20,203 nt of DNA from an uncultured Oscillospiraceae bacterium (GTDB taxonomy: Bacteria > Bacillota > Clostridia > Oscillospirales > Oscillospiraceae), in assembly GCA_934621665.1 (NCBI GenBank), contig CAKTUT010000008.1:1-20203 (forward strand). Direction: 5' to 3'. Made by a program: the position numbers and the translations under genes. Shown here in pieces: positions 1 to 6,232 of this stretch (within the stretch, counting starts at the first letter, position 1; every line of letters starts with the position of its first letter). The notes under the pieces are model-generated. The model did not search any database, had not been told where the DNA came from, and was given only the letters and a program-made list of their open reading frames with translations.

Positions 1-83
1 GACGTACACGCCGCCGGGCAAAACGGATTCACACTTTATTCCGCCGTGCGCGGCGGAACTCTACGAGGTTTTTCGACTGGCTG
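1..83. repeat. Left arm of an 83-bp inverted repeat
   Basis: This stretch is the reverse complement of 18723-18805, with 81 of 83 positions identical (mismatches at 73 and 78). It contains the palindrome TTCCGCCG/CGGCGGAA and half of a second palindrome whose other arm would lie left of the window, so the repeat may continue past base 1. It ends just before a strong terminator at 87-112. No coding capacity is evident. It is probably a dispersed intergenic repeat: prophage attachment sites would be direct repeats. Confidence 0.85.
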
Positions 84-86
84 AAA

Positions 87-112
87 GGAAGCCCCTATGG
101 GCTTCCTTTTTT
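87..112 (+). terminator. Intrinsic terminator of an upstream gene
   Basis: A perfect 8-bp stem, GGAAGCCC/GGGCTTCC, with loop CTAT is followed at once by six T residues. It would stop rightward transcription entering from left of the window. Confidence 0.85.
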
Positions 113-115
113 GCG

Positions 116-143
116 GCAGCTGTGTCTCAGCGGGCTGCTTTTT
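116..143 (+). terminator. Second, weaker terminator-like hairpin
   Basis: GCAGC at 116-120 pairs with GCTGC at 134-138, followed by TTTTT. The stem is short and the loop long, so this is at best a back-up terminator behind 87-112. The arms and T tract resemble the hairpin at 4301-4332. Nothing else is recognisable from 144 to 238. Confidence 0.3.
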
Positions 144-238
144 CTGTTGCGCAAAAAAACGGGAACGCGGAGGCACGGTTGCGGTTTTGCCATCTCTCCT
201 TGCACAGGGGAAGCTTTGCGCATCCCTCTGCTGTTCGA

Positions 239-266
239 TTGACATTTATGGTATACTATCTATACA
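239..266 (+). promoter_or_regulatory. Sigma-A-type promoter for the acyltransferase pair
   Basis: A perfect -35 TTGACA (239-244) is followed after 16 bp by -10 TATACA (261-266). Transcription would start near 273. A small hairpin (GCGTC/GACGC, 271-284) lies at the very start of the transcript. The ATG at 310 follows about 37 nt later. Confidence 0.75.
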
Positions 267-309
267 CCCGGCGTCAACTGACGCGATACAACAAAACAGT
301 GAGGTATTT

Positions 310-1209
310 ATGCTAAACTTTCATGCGCCGCGCGCGGACGATTACGCGTGGCTCTATCCGATTCTCTCCCGGGCAAAGCTGCCCGGCGCAGACAACACAT
401 TTCACAACATGTATTTCTGGGAGTGCTACTATGGCGAGGTTGGTCTTGCCGAGGGCTTTGCCACGCAGCATCTGACGCAGGACGGCGCGGAGGTCTATCT
501 TTATCCCGCCGGTACGGGCGATGTGTCCGCTGCGCTGGAGGCCATCCGGCAGGACGCACGCGAACGCGGCGGCAAGCTCTGCCTGCGCGGCGTGACGGAT
601 GACAAGCGCGACGAGCTGGAACGCCTGTACCCCGGAAAATTCACCTTTACGCCCTATCGCGATTCGTTTGACTATATCTATACCGTTGAGGAGCTGACTG
701 AGCTGCACGGAAAAAAGCTTCAGGCCAAGCGCAACCACTGCAACCGCTTTGAGGTCGATCACCCGGGCTTTACCACTGAAATCGTCACGCCGGAAAATAT
801 TTTCCGCTGCCGAGAGATGGTGGCAAAGTGGTATGAGCTGCACGAATGGAATGAGCAGATTGAGCAGGAAAAGACAGCCATTGCCCGCGCGTTTGACGCG
901 TTTGAGCAGACGCACATGGACGGTCTGATGCTGATTGAAAACGGCGAGGTGCTGGCTTTTTCCATGGGCGCGCGGATGAACGAAGCATACTACGACGTGT
1001 GCTTTGAAAAGGCGTATTCCGCCATCAACGGCGCATATGCCATGATTAACCGGGAATTTTCGCGCATGATTGCGAAAAAATATCCTGAGATTGCATTTTT
1101 GAACCGCGAGGACGACATGGGCGAACCCGGCCTGCGCAAGGCCAAGGAGTCGTATCAGCCCACGCTGCTGCTGGAAAAATTCATTGCCGAATGGCAGGAG
1201 GACGCATAA
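310..1209 (+). CDS. DUF2156 family protein (LPG-synthase C-terminal / GNAT-like fold)
   Basis: A 299-residue protein of the DUF2156 family, related to the catalytic C-terminal half of phosphatidylglycerol lysyltransferases (double GNAT fold). Family features are the central segment DYIYTVEELTELHGKKLQAK followed by RNHCNRF, and near the C-terminus NREDDMG with LRKAKESYQP. The family is thought to move acyl or aminoacyl groups from CoA or tRNA donors; the substrate here is unknown. There are no transmembrane segments, unlike full-length MprF, so it is probably cytosolic. The ATG at 310 was chosen because it follows the promoter at 239-266 and a GTGAGG-like ribosome site; the frame stays open upstream to 97, but that stretch overlaps the terminator and promoter. 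Its stop abuts the ATG of the GNAT gene (TAAATG), so the two are translationally coupled. Confidence 0.85.
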   Translation: MLNFHAPRADDYAWLYPILSRAKLPGADNTFHNMYFWECYYGEVGLAEGFATQHLTQDGAEVYLYPAGTGDVSAALEAIRQDARERGGKLCLRGVTDDKRDELERLYPGKFTFTPYRDSFDYIYTVEELTELHGKKLQAKRNHCNRFEVDHPGFTTEIVTPENIFRCREMVAKWYELHEWNEQIEQEKTAIARAFDAFEQTHMDGLMLIENGEVLAFSMGARMNEAYYDVCFEKAYSAINGAYAMINREFSRMIAKKYPEIAFLNREDDMGEPGLRKAKESYQPTLLLEKFIAEWQEDA

Positions 1210-1989
1210 ATGCGTTATAAACGTGCGCAGAATTCTGACATTTTGCAGCTTCGCGCGATTTGGAAGCAGGCATTTGGCGACACGGACGCGCAGATTGACG
1301 ACTTTTTCCGCATCGCCTATCCTGCGTGCATTCCCTTTGCCGCCTATGATGGGGAGCGCGCGGCTGGAATGCTGTTCGCACTGCCGCAGACAATTTTCTG
1401 CGGCGAGACGCAGCGCGCGGGCGCGTATCTGTTTGCAGTGGCGACGGACGAGGCTTACCGCCGTCAGGGTGTCTGCCGCGCGCTGATTGCGCACACGGAA
1501 AGCGTACTGCGCAAGAAGAATTTTGCCTGCACGTTTCTTGTCCCGGGCGACGACGGCCTTGCGGCCATGTATGAAAAACTGGGATATCGCGGCGCGGTGC
1601 GCGGCGAGACGACGCTTGACGCACCGGCGGCGGCAGGCGCAGCCGAGGCAGTGGATGCAATTGCCTACGCAGGGCTGCGCGAGACGCTGCTTTACGATAC
1701 GCCGCACGTGCGCTATGAAAAGGTCTGGCTGGACTATGAAGCCGCCGACGCGGAATTTTTCGCACTGCATCTGGGCGGCAGCCTTGGCTGCGCCGCTGTC
1801 TCGCACCAGCCGGACGGCGCGGTGCACATTGACGAGCTTCTGCCCGACGCGCGGTATCTGCCCGCGCTGCACCAGACGATACAGGCCGCGCGCTATGTAA
1901 TGCCGGAGCGCAGCGAACCAATGGTCAAGTGGCTGGACGAAAAGGCTGCCGTCTGGCCGACGTTCCGAATTGGATTTGATTTCGCATGA
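1210..1989 (+). CDS. GNAT-family N-acetyltransferase
   Basis: A 259-residue protein with an N-terminal GNAT domain at roughly residues 1-150. The acetyl-CoA pyrophosphate-binding motif A is visible as VATDEAYRRQGVCRALIAH near residues 76-94 (R/Q-x-x-G-x-G/A form). It is followed by FLVPGDDGLAAMYEKLGYR, the usual beta-5/alpha-4 region. The C-terminal 100 residues are not recognisable and could bind the acceptor. It would transfer an acetyl group from acetyl-CoA to an amine; the substrate cannot be read from sequence. It begins directly at the stop of the DUF2156 gene and is followed by a terminator, so the two form a complete operon. Confidence 0.85.
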   Translation: MRYKRAQNSDILQLRAIWKQAFGDTDAQIDDFFRIAYPACIPFAAYDGERAAGMLFALPQTIFCGETQRAGAYLFAVATDEAYRRQGVCRALIAHTESVLRKKNFACTFLVPGDDGLAAMYEKLGYRGAVRGETTLDAPAAAGAAEAVDAIAYAGLRETLLYDTPHVRYEKVWLDYEAADAEFFALHLGGSLGCAAVSHQPDGAVHIDELLPDARYLPALHQTIQAARYVMPERSEPMVKWLDEKAAVWPTFRIGFDFA

Positions 1990-1996
1990 TTTTCAA

Positions 1997-2028
1997 AGGA
2001 AAGGGCTGCCAAACGGCAGTCTTTTCCT
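1997..2028 (+). terminator. Terminator of the acyltransferase operon
   Basis: A 14-bp stem, AGGAAAGGGCTGCC against GGCAGTCTTTTCCT, with two G-U pairs and loop AAAC, begins 8 nt after the GNAT stop. The distal arm carries the run TTTT, so a shorter GC-rich stem followed by U residues can also form. Confidence 0.7.
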
Positions 2029-2140
2029 GAGCTGTCAGGAAACCGCAGCGATTTTTTCTTTCAATGATCGTAAAAAACTTTTTAAATCAAGTCTCTGGTT
2101 CGATTTCTTAACGGAAAATGCCATAATTTGAATGAAATTC

Positions 2141-2185
2141 TGTGCAATTTTTGTGCAATTTTCAGCAGAAAAGTATTGCAATTTC
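2141..2185. promoter_or_regulatory. Phased GCAATTT repeats, possible regulator-binding sites
   Basis: The 11-mer TGTGCAATTTT occurs twice back to back (2141-2151, 2152-2162), and TTGCAATTT recurs at 2176-2184. The GCAATTT cores are spaced 11 and 23 bp apart, about one and two helical turns. The 12-mer TGTGCAATTTTC at 2152-2163 recurs exactly at 4345-4356 in the carD leader. This lies in an AT-rich 378-bp gap (1990-2367) with no credible gene. A 10-mer, AATGATCGTA, is also repeated in this gap, at 2063-2072 and 2302-2311, the second copy just before the -10 at 2313. Confidence 0.35.
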
Positions 2186-2312
2186 TGACAAAATCCGATA
2201 TAGTTAGGATACTCCGGCAGATATTCCTAGAACTGCCATTTTTACACAGGTCGTGTTATTTTTTTCACTTTTTGAGCGTTTCTCTCCCCAAAACAATCAC
2301 GAATGATCGTAT

Positions 2313-2318
2313 TATAAT
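2313..2318 (+). promoter_or_regulatory. Probable -10 box for the kinase-like gene
   Basis: A perfect TATAAT lies 50 bp before the ATG at 2368. No good -35 is seen at 16-18 bp, and there is no extended TG, which suggests activator dependence or a weak promoter. Confidence 0.45.
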
Positions 2319-2367
2319 CAGTTTCAATCACATTTCTTCAGGTTTCTTGCTTGCAGGAGGGGCTATT

Positions 2368-3468
2368 ATGGCCGAACAAAGCGAATTTAACCTTTCTTCC
2401 GTCCTGCGGATTTTACCGCAGGCGGCGTTCTGCGTTCGCGGAAACACAGTATGCTTCGCAAATGATGCAGCACAGCAGCTGATGGTCTGCGACGGCGCGG
2501 CAATTACCGAATACCTCGACACGGATATTTCCCTGGACAATTTACAAGACGACGCAGCAATGACGCTTCCGCTGCGCCTTTGCGGTCACACGCACAGCGC
2601 CACATGCGTCCGCCGCGGTGAACTGACGCTTTTTGTCGCGGAGACTGCGCAGACGCCAGCGATACAGCCAAGCACGCTTCTGACGCTTTCGCAGAATATA
2701 CGCACACCGCTGACAAGTCTGTTTACAGCCTCGTCGGCGCTGTTTCCCATGCTGGAGGAGCTGGAAAATCCGGAGCTTCAGCGGCAGATGTCGCTGATGA
2801 ACCGCGCAATGTATCAGCTTCTGCGGCTGAGCGGCAATCTGTCGGATATGCGGGCGCTTTTACTGGACGAGCTGAAGCTGCAGCGCGAAAAAGTGGAGAT
2901 CATCGGCTATTTCTATGCGCTTTTTGAGCAGCTGACGCTGCTTTGCCGCGAGGCGCACGTACAGCTGCGCTACAGCGTGCCGCAAAAGACCTTTTCCGGA
3001 TGGCTTGACTGCCGCCGGGTGGAGCAGGCAGTTTTGCAGCTGTTCAGCAACGCCATCAAGTTTACGCCCGCGGGCGGCACAATCGACGCACGCCTGACGC
3101 GCAGCGGCGACAAGCTGGTTTTGGCGCTGAACGACGGCGGCGAGAGCATGGACGATGGAATGCTGTGCGCGGCGTTTACGCGCTATGAGCGCGAAAATCC
3201 GCTTGGCGATCCGCGCTGCGGCGTGGGCTTTGGGCTGCCCATTGTGCGGCACATCGCGCAGCTGCACGGCGGCGCGCTGATCCTTTCAGCGCAAAACGGC
3301 GGCATGCATGCGTGCATGTCACTTTCGATCCGCGCGCCGAAGCCGTCAGAGGACACGCTTCACAGTCCTGTCGCCGCCATGGACGACGCCGGCGGCTATC
3401 GCCGGGAGCTGATCGGCCTTGCCGACGTGCTCCCGCCGGAGGCGTTTGATTCCAGCGCAATCAATTAG
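2368..3468 (+). CDS. PAS-HATPase sensor kinase-like protein with His-to-Gln H-box
   Basis: A 366-residue soluble protein. Residues about 14-60 look like a PAS sensor (AAFCVRGNTVCFANDAAQQL). Residues about 105-170 form a DHp-like helical hairpin, and about 205-325 a GHKL ATPase domain. The N box LFSNAIKFTP (N228), a modified G1 box NDGGESM (D256, G258; third glycine replaced by Ser260) and the G2 box GVGFGLPIV (G285-G289) are present. In the H box SQNIRTPLTSL the expected phospho-His is Gln109; the codon is CAG, one base from CAC. ATP may bind, but normal autophosphorylation should not occur. No membrane segment and no adjacent response regulator are seen. The ATG at 2368 was chosen because GGAGGGG lies just upstream; the longer frame from 2128 is AT-rich and spans the promoter. 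Confidence 0.8.
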   Translation: MAEQSEFNLSSVLRILPQAAFCVRGNTVCFANDAAQQLMVCDGAAITEYLDTDISLDNLQDDAAMTLPLRLCGHTHSATCVRRGELTLFVAETAQTPAIQPSTLLTLSQNIRTPLTSLFTASSALFPMLEELENPELQRQMSLMNRAMYQLLRLSGNLSDMRALLLDELKLQREKVEIIGYFYALFEQLTLLCREAHVQLRYSVPQKTFSGWLDCRRVEQAVLQLFSNAIKFTPAGGTIDARLTRSGDKLVLALNDGGESMDDGMLCAAFTRYERENPLGDPRCGVGFGLPIVRHIAQLHGGALILSAQNGGMHACMSLSIRAPKPSEDTLHSPVAAMDDAGGYRRELIGLADVLPPEAFDSSAIN

Positions 3469-3476
3469 TTTTTCTG

Positions 3477-3509
3477 CCGCCGGAGGGGATGCCTCCGGCG
3501 GTATCTTTT
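3477..3509 (+). terminator. Terminator of the kinase-like gene
   Basis: A perfect 10-bp stem, CCGCCGGAGG/CCTCCGGCGG (3477-3486, 3492-3501), with a 5-nt loop is followed by TATCTTTT. It starts 9 nt after the stop codon. Confidence 0.75.
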
Positions 3510-3718
3510 CTGTTGACAGAAAAGGGATGCATTGTTGAATTGCATCTATTTTTTCGTTTATACACTTGTAGGGGGCGATGCCTACATCGTCCCGCCAGCA
3601 TACACTGTCTTACGGTAATCCAGGGTGTATCCGGGAATTTTCTGGGCGGATGTGGGCATCCGCCCCTACAGGATGCAGCAAATTCGGGGCTACGGGCGGA
3701 CAGTGTCGTCCGCCCGTA
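3505..3718. repeat. Cluster of intergenic palindromic repeats
   Basis: This fills the 301-bp gap before carD. In order it holds CTTTTCTG/CAGAAAAG (3505-3524), a 45-bp stretch (3530-3574) that recurs at 20158-20202, an imperfect hairpin around GTAGGGGGCGATG/CATCGTCCC (3568-3593), GGGCGGATG/CATCCGCCC (3644-3665), and the 11-bp stem TACGGGCGGAC/GTCCGCCCGTA (3691-3718). Frames here are open only by composition; no gene is credible. The GTAGGGG units resemble dispersed palindromes I associate with Oscillospirales genomes. Confidence 0.7.
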
Positions 3719-3769
3719 TAGGGTGCACATTTAAAAGGCGGCTATGGGGCAAACGCTCCACAGGGAAGC

Positions 3770-4270
3770 TCAGGCGTTGAGATGCTCGGCGAGGAGCGTG
3801 CGAACCTGCGCGGGGGAGACGCCGAGGACGAACGCGAACTCGCCGAAGAGCATCTCTTCGGCGGCTTTCCAGCTGCGAAGCTCGGTGGAGTTGATGCTGC
3901 GGCGGGATTTGGAAAGAAGCGACTGCTTTTGGTACAGCGTTTTACACAGGCGGGCAAGGCGCAGGCAGGAATGCTCGGCCAGAACGGAGCGGTAGTAGGT
4001 GGCGGCCTGACGGCCGTCGGCGGGGACATCGTCGAGCGGGGCGAGCGCAGGCAGCTGCGGCATGAGCGCATCAAGCTCTTCGCGTGAAATGACGGGCCGC
4101 ATGACGATTTTTCCATCGACGGGGGCATAGATCGCGCCGCCGCGATAGTGTGGGGTGAGACGGTAGTATTCGCGAGAACGGTCGAGACCCGAAAGCGCAG
4201 GATGGCCGATTTCCTCGACGCGGCAGACACCCTCAGCCCCGTAGACAACATATTGACCGACTTTAAACAT
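3770..4270 (-). CDS. CarD-family (CdnL/TRCF-like) transcription regulator
   Basis: A 166-residue protein of usual CarD length. The N-terminal RNA-polymerase-interacting Tudor-like domain (about 1-60) begins FKVGQYVVYGAEGVCRVEEI and continues through YYRLTP and IYAPVDGKIVMRPVIS. The remainder (about 65-166) is the helical DNA-binding domain, ending FAFVLGVSPAQVRTLLAEHL. CarD proteins bind the RNA polymerase beta subunit and stabilise open complexes, often at rRNA and stress-responsive promoters. The start CAT at 4268-4270 (plus-strand view) follows AGGAG by 9 nt. The gene is monocistronic and divergent from the phage-derived cluster, so it is probably a housekeeping neighbour rather than cluster cargo. 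Confidence 0.9.
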   Translation of the reverse strand: MFKVGQYVVYGAEGVCRVEEIGHPALSGLDRSREYYRLTPHYRGGAIYAPVDGKIVMRPVISREELDALMPQLPALAPLDDVPADGRQAATYYRSVLAEHSCLRLARLCKTLYQKQSLLSKSRRSINSTELRSWKAAEEMLFGEFAFVLGVSPAQVRTLLAEHLNA

Positions 4271-4300
4271 GATATGGCGCTCCTCTCATTTTATTTTTCG

Positions 4301-4332
4301 GCAGCTGTCCCGACAGGGATGGCTGCTTTTTT
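4301..4332 (+). terminator. Hairpin in the carD leader; terminator on the opposite strand
   Basis: GCAGC/GCTGC (4301-4305, 4322-4326) and TCCC/GGGA enclose the loop GACA, with a TG/TG mismatch between the two stems. On the plus strand six T residues follow, which gives an intrinsic terminator facing rightward. On the minus strand it is a leader hairpin 30 nt before the carD start, without a U tract. Confidence 0.5.
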
Positions 4333-4365
4333 GTTGTATGGAAATGTGCAATTTTCTCTATTTTT

Positions 4366-4374
4366 ATTATAGCA
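4366..4374 (-). promoter_or_regulatory. Extended -10 promoter of carD
   Basis: Read on the minus strand this is TGCTATAAT, a perfect extended -10 box (TGnTATAAT). No -35 match is visible, which is usual for this class. It predicts a leader of about 90 nt containing the hairpin at 4301-4332 and the 12-mer at 4345-4356. Confidence 0.65.
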
Positions 4375-4404
4375 GATATTTTTCAAAAAAAGTAAGAAAC
4401 GTTT

Positions 4405-4515
4405 TTGATTGTTTTTAAAATTGTTGAAAATGACGATACGCATAAGGAAATTGTATGGAATATAGCTGATAAAATGCGCAGCGGCGCATCGTATGCAGAG
4501 ATGAAAAAATTGACG
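4405..4515 (+). pseudogene. Possible remnant of a recombinase or HTH gene
   Basis: A TTG-started frame reads KIVENDDTHKEIVWNIADKM then RSGASYAEMKKLT. The spacing of IV, IxxxM, SGxSY and EMxKL resembles the 'Recombinase' region of large serine recombinases (EIVxxIFxxYxxGxSYxxIAxxL), or a generic helix-turn-helix. There is no Shine-Dalgarno site, and beyond about residue 45 the frame runs out of phase over the next gene. About 37 residues are too few to be sure; it may be chance in AT-rich DNA. Confidence 0.2.
4467..4475 (+). promoter_or_regulatory. Candidate extended -10 for the phage-derived cluster
   Basis: TGATAAAAT matches the extended -10 form with one deviation from TATAAT. It lies about 123 bp before the first cluster gene. 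No -35 is convincing. I see no better rightward promoter between carD and 4598. Confidence 0.25.
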
Positions 4516-4597
4516 GTTGCCAAAAGAGAAGCAACAACGGGGACATTTTGCGGCAAGGGTGAGAAAAAATCCGGCGGGAGTGAAGGGAGGCGAAGCG

Positions 4598-4924
4598 ATG
4601 AACGAAACGGCAATGGCAGTACTTGGCGGAAGCGCGGGCGCGGCACTGGTGACGGGAATCTGGTCGCTGGCAGAGTATCTGCTGCGCAGGAAGGACGAGC
4701 GGTCGGAAAAAAAGGATGCACAGCGGAAAGCGCTGAAGTATATGATGCTGTATATCATCCAGGAGCGCGCCAAGGAGCACATCCGCGAGGCGGCGATCAG
4801 CATGGACGAGCGGCGAAGCCTGCACAGATGGCACACGCTGTATCATGAGGGACTGGGCGGGAACGGCGACGCCGATACGCTGATGCGGCAGGTGGACGCG
4901 CTGCCGCTGAAAATGGAGGGCTAG
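4598..4924 (+). CDS. Phage holin-region small membrane-anchored protein
   Basis: A 108-residue protein with one N-terminal transmembrane helix (about residues 7-27), then a charged helical region and a C-terminal motif LHRWHTLYHEGLGGNGDAD followed by LMRQVDALPL. I associate this GGNG...LM..V..LP ending with small proteins next to holins in Clostridia phages; no biochemical role is known to me. The ATG at 4598 follows GGGAGG with 7-nt spacing; the open frame from 4517 lacks this. It is the first gene of the lysis module, and the next gene starts 1 nt after its stop. Confidence 0.65.
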   Translation: MNETAMAVLGGSAGAALVTGIWSLAEYLLRRKDERSEKKDAQRKALKYMMLYIIQERAKEHIREAAISMDERRSLHRWHTLYHEGLGGNGDADTLMRQVDALPLKMEG

Positions 4925-4925
4925 G

Positions 4926-5186
4926 ATGAAATTATTTCGCAAATGCAGGCAGACAAAGGGGCAGATGGCGCGGTATCTGGTGTGCTTCTGTGTCCAGTGT
5001 CTGACGGCGACACTGATCTGGGCGGCGGGGATCAAGACCGTAGGGGTGATATTGGACAGGACGGTGGAAATCGGAGAGGTATTGAGCTTTGCGGGGGCGG
5101 CGTTTGGCGGAGAGCTTTTGATGCTGCTTTGTAAGCGCATGCTGGCGAAAAGCGGGAAAACAGAGGATGAAAGCGCGGCGCAGTGA
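4926..5186 (+). CDS. Small two-helix membrane protein, lysis module
   Basis: An 86-residue protein with a basic N-terminus and two hydrophobic segments (about residues 16-36 and 46-69), ending in a charged tail. This topology fits a holin, antiholin or holin partner. I do not recognise a named family. It lies 1 nt after the preceding gene and 29 nt before the next likely start, so it is part of the same transcript. Whether this protein or its downstream neighbour forms the actual membrane hole cannot be told from sequence. Confidence 0.6.
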   Translation: MKLFRKCRQTKGQMARYLVCFCVQCLTATLIWAAGIKTVGVILDRTVEIGEVLSFAGAAFGGELLMLLCKRMLAKSGKTEDESAAQ

Positions 5187-5215
5187 GGCGGCGCGGACGG
5201 CGAAAGGAGCGTAAG

Positions 5216-5443
5216 ATGAAAGCGTTTTTGAAAAGGCTGACAAGCAGAAAGTTTTTGGCGGCGGCAGCCGGTGTGGTTGCGGGGCTGGCGATGATTTTTG
5301 GTCTGGATGAGAATGTGATTGCAACGGTGTCGGGCATGGTGACGACGCTGGGAAGTCTGATTGCGTATATTGTGACAGAGGGCAAGGTGGACGCGGCGGC
5401 GGTTTCACTGGCAGGAAAAGCAGAGACAAAGCGGGAGGCATAA
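5216..5443 (+). CDS. Probable holin
   Basis: A 75-residue protein with a lysine/arginine-rich start (MKAFLKRLTSRKF), two hydrophobic segments (about 11-28 and 31-52) and a hydrophilic tail with TEGKVDAAAV. This is the size, topology and position of a phage holin directly before the endolysin. Holins pierce the inner membrane at a set time and let the endolysin reach the wall. The ATG at 5216 is preferred over an upstream start at 5183 because AAAGGAG stands just before it. Its stop is 1 nt from the amidase start. Confidence 0.65.
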   Translation: MKAFLKRLTSRKFLAAAAGVVAGLAMIFGLDENVIATVSGMVTTLGSLIAYIVTEGKVDAAAVSLAGKAETKREA

Positions 5444-5444
5444 C

Positions 5445-6113
5445 ATGCAGAGGCGGACGATTCTGGCGCACAGAGCAAATTACGGTGGAAAGCGGCAGTG
5501 CGGGATTTCGTATATCGTGATGCACTATACGGCAAACGACGGCGACAGCGGGATGTCAAACGCGCGGTATTTTCAGCAAAAGCTGAACCCGCCGGTGAGC
5601 GCGCACTATTTTGTGGACGACTGGGGCGTGACGCAGACTGTGCCGGAGGAGTATGTGGCATATCACTGCGGCGCAAGCAGCTACCGTCATCCGGCGTGCC
5701 GGAATGTGAATTCGATTGGCGTGGAGCTGTGCGACACAAAGCGCGATGGAACGGTTGCGCCGTCGGAGCAGACGCTGGAAAATGCGGCGGAGCTGGTGCG
5801 GGAACTGATGGAGCGGTATGCGATTCCGGCAGAGCGGATTGTGCGGCACTATGACGTGACGGGAAAGCTGTGTCCGGCGTATTGGGTGCGCAAGCCGGAG
5901 GGCTTTGCGGCGTTTAAACGGCGCGTAATGGAGGGACAAGAGATGGTAGAGACGAGTGAACTGATGCTGGACGGGAAAAAAATCCGCGTGGAGCGGATTT
6001 TAAAGGACGGCGTGAACTATATCAAGCTTCGCGATCTGGCGGCGGCATTGGGGCTGGAGGTCGGGTTTGCGGGCAATATGGCAACATTGCAGCACAAAAA
6101 AGAGCAGAACTGA
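5445..6113 (+). CDS. N-acetylmuramoyl-L-alanine amidase endolysin (Amidase_2)
   Basis: A 222-residue endolysin. The Amidase_2/T7-lysozyme-type zinc domain spans about 10-160. Zinc ligands are visible as His27 (IVMHYTAND), His135 (VRHYDVTGK) and Cys143 (KLCPAYW), with Lys141 in the place of the T7 lysozyme catalytic lysine. It would cut the MurNAc-L-Ala bond of peptidoglycan. Residues about 172-212 (LDGKKIRVERI, NYIKLRDLAAALGLEVGF) resemble a copper-amine-oxidase-N/stalk domain, used as a wall-binding module in other Bacillota hydrolases; it looks shortened. There is no signal peptide, so export would depend on the upstream holin. GCGGGAGGC precedes the ATG, and a terminator follows 16 nt after the stop. 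Confidence 0.9.
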   Translation: MQRRTILAHRANYGGKRQCGISYIVMHYTANDGDSGMSNARYFQQKLNPPVSAHYFVDDWGVTQTVPEEYVAYHCGASSYRHPACRNVNSIGVELCDTKRDGTVAPSEQTLENAAELVRELMERYAIPAERIVRHYDVTGKLCPAYWVRKPEGFAAFKRRVMEGQEMVETSELMLDGKKIRVERILKDGVNYIKLRDLAAALGLEVGFAGNMATLQHKKEQN

Positions 6114-6129
6114 ACAGCGCGCAAAACTC

Positions 6130-6160
6130 GTCGGGAGAAAATTTCTCCCGACAATTTTTT
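6130..6160 (+). terminator. Terminator between lysis and structural modules
   Basis: GTCGGGAG/CTCCCGAC (6130-6137, 6145-6152) encloses an AT-rich loop that can extend the stem by AAA/TTT, followed by AATTTTTT. It is a strong intrinsic terminator. No promoter is visible in the 72 bp between its T tract and the start at 6233, so the structural genes may depend on read-through. Confidence 0.85.
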
Positions 6161-6232
6161 GTTGCCGAAAGGATGGCAACGATCGGGGGTTTTGGCTCTA
6201 TGGGTGAGAACGGAGGAAAGGAGCGTTGGAGT

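Noticed and set aside
97..309. N-terminal extension of the DUF2156 gene to 97
   Set aside because: The extension runs through the terminator at 87-112 and the promoter at 239-266; the family starts near the ATG at 310.
313..1872. 519-residue open frame on the minus strand
   Set aside because: It lies antisense to two well-supported acyltransferase genes, has no ribosome site, and its composition is that of a GC-rich shadow frame.
2128..2367. 80-residue N-terminal extension of the kinase-like gene
   Set aside because: It is AT-rich, includes the TATAAT at 2313 and lacks domain-like sequence; a strong ribosome site stands before 2368.
3489..3734. Short open frames on both strands in the gap before carD
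   Set aside because: They consist of palindromic repeat DNA and have no ribosome site.
4415..5739. Several long minus-strand frames (4415-5140, 4932-5525, 5032-5739)
   Set aside because: All are antisense to the lysis genes, rich in Arg/Pro/Ser/His as expected for shadow frames, and without initiation signals.
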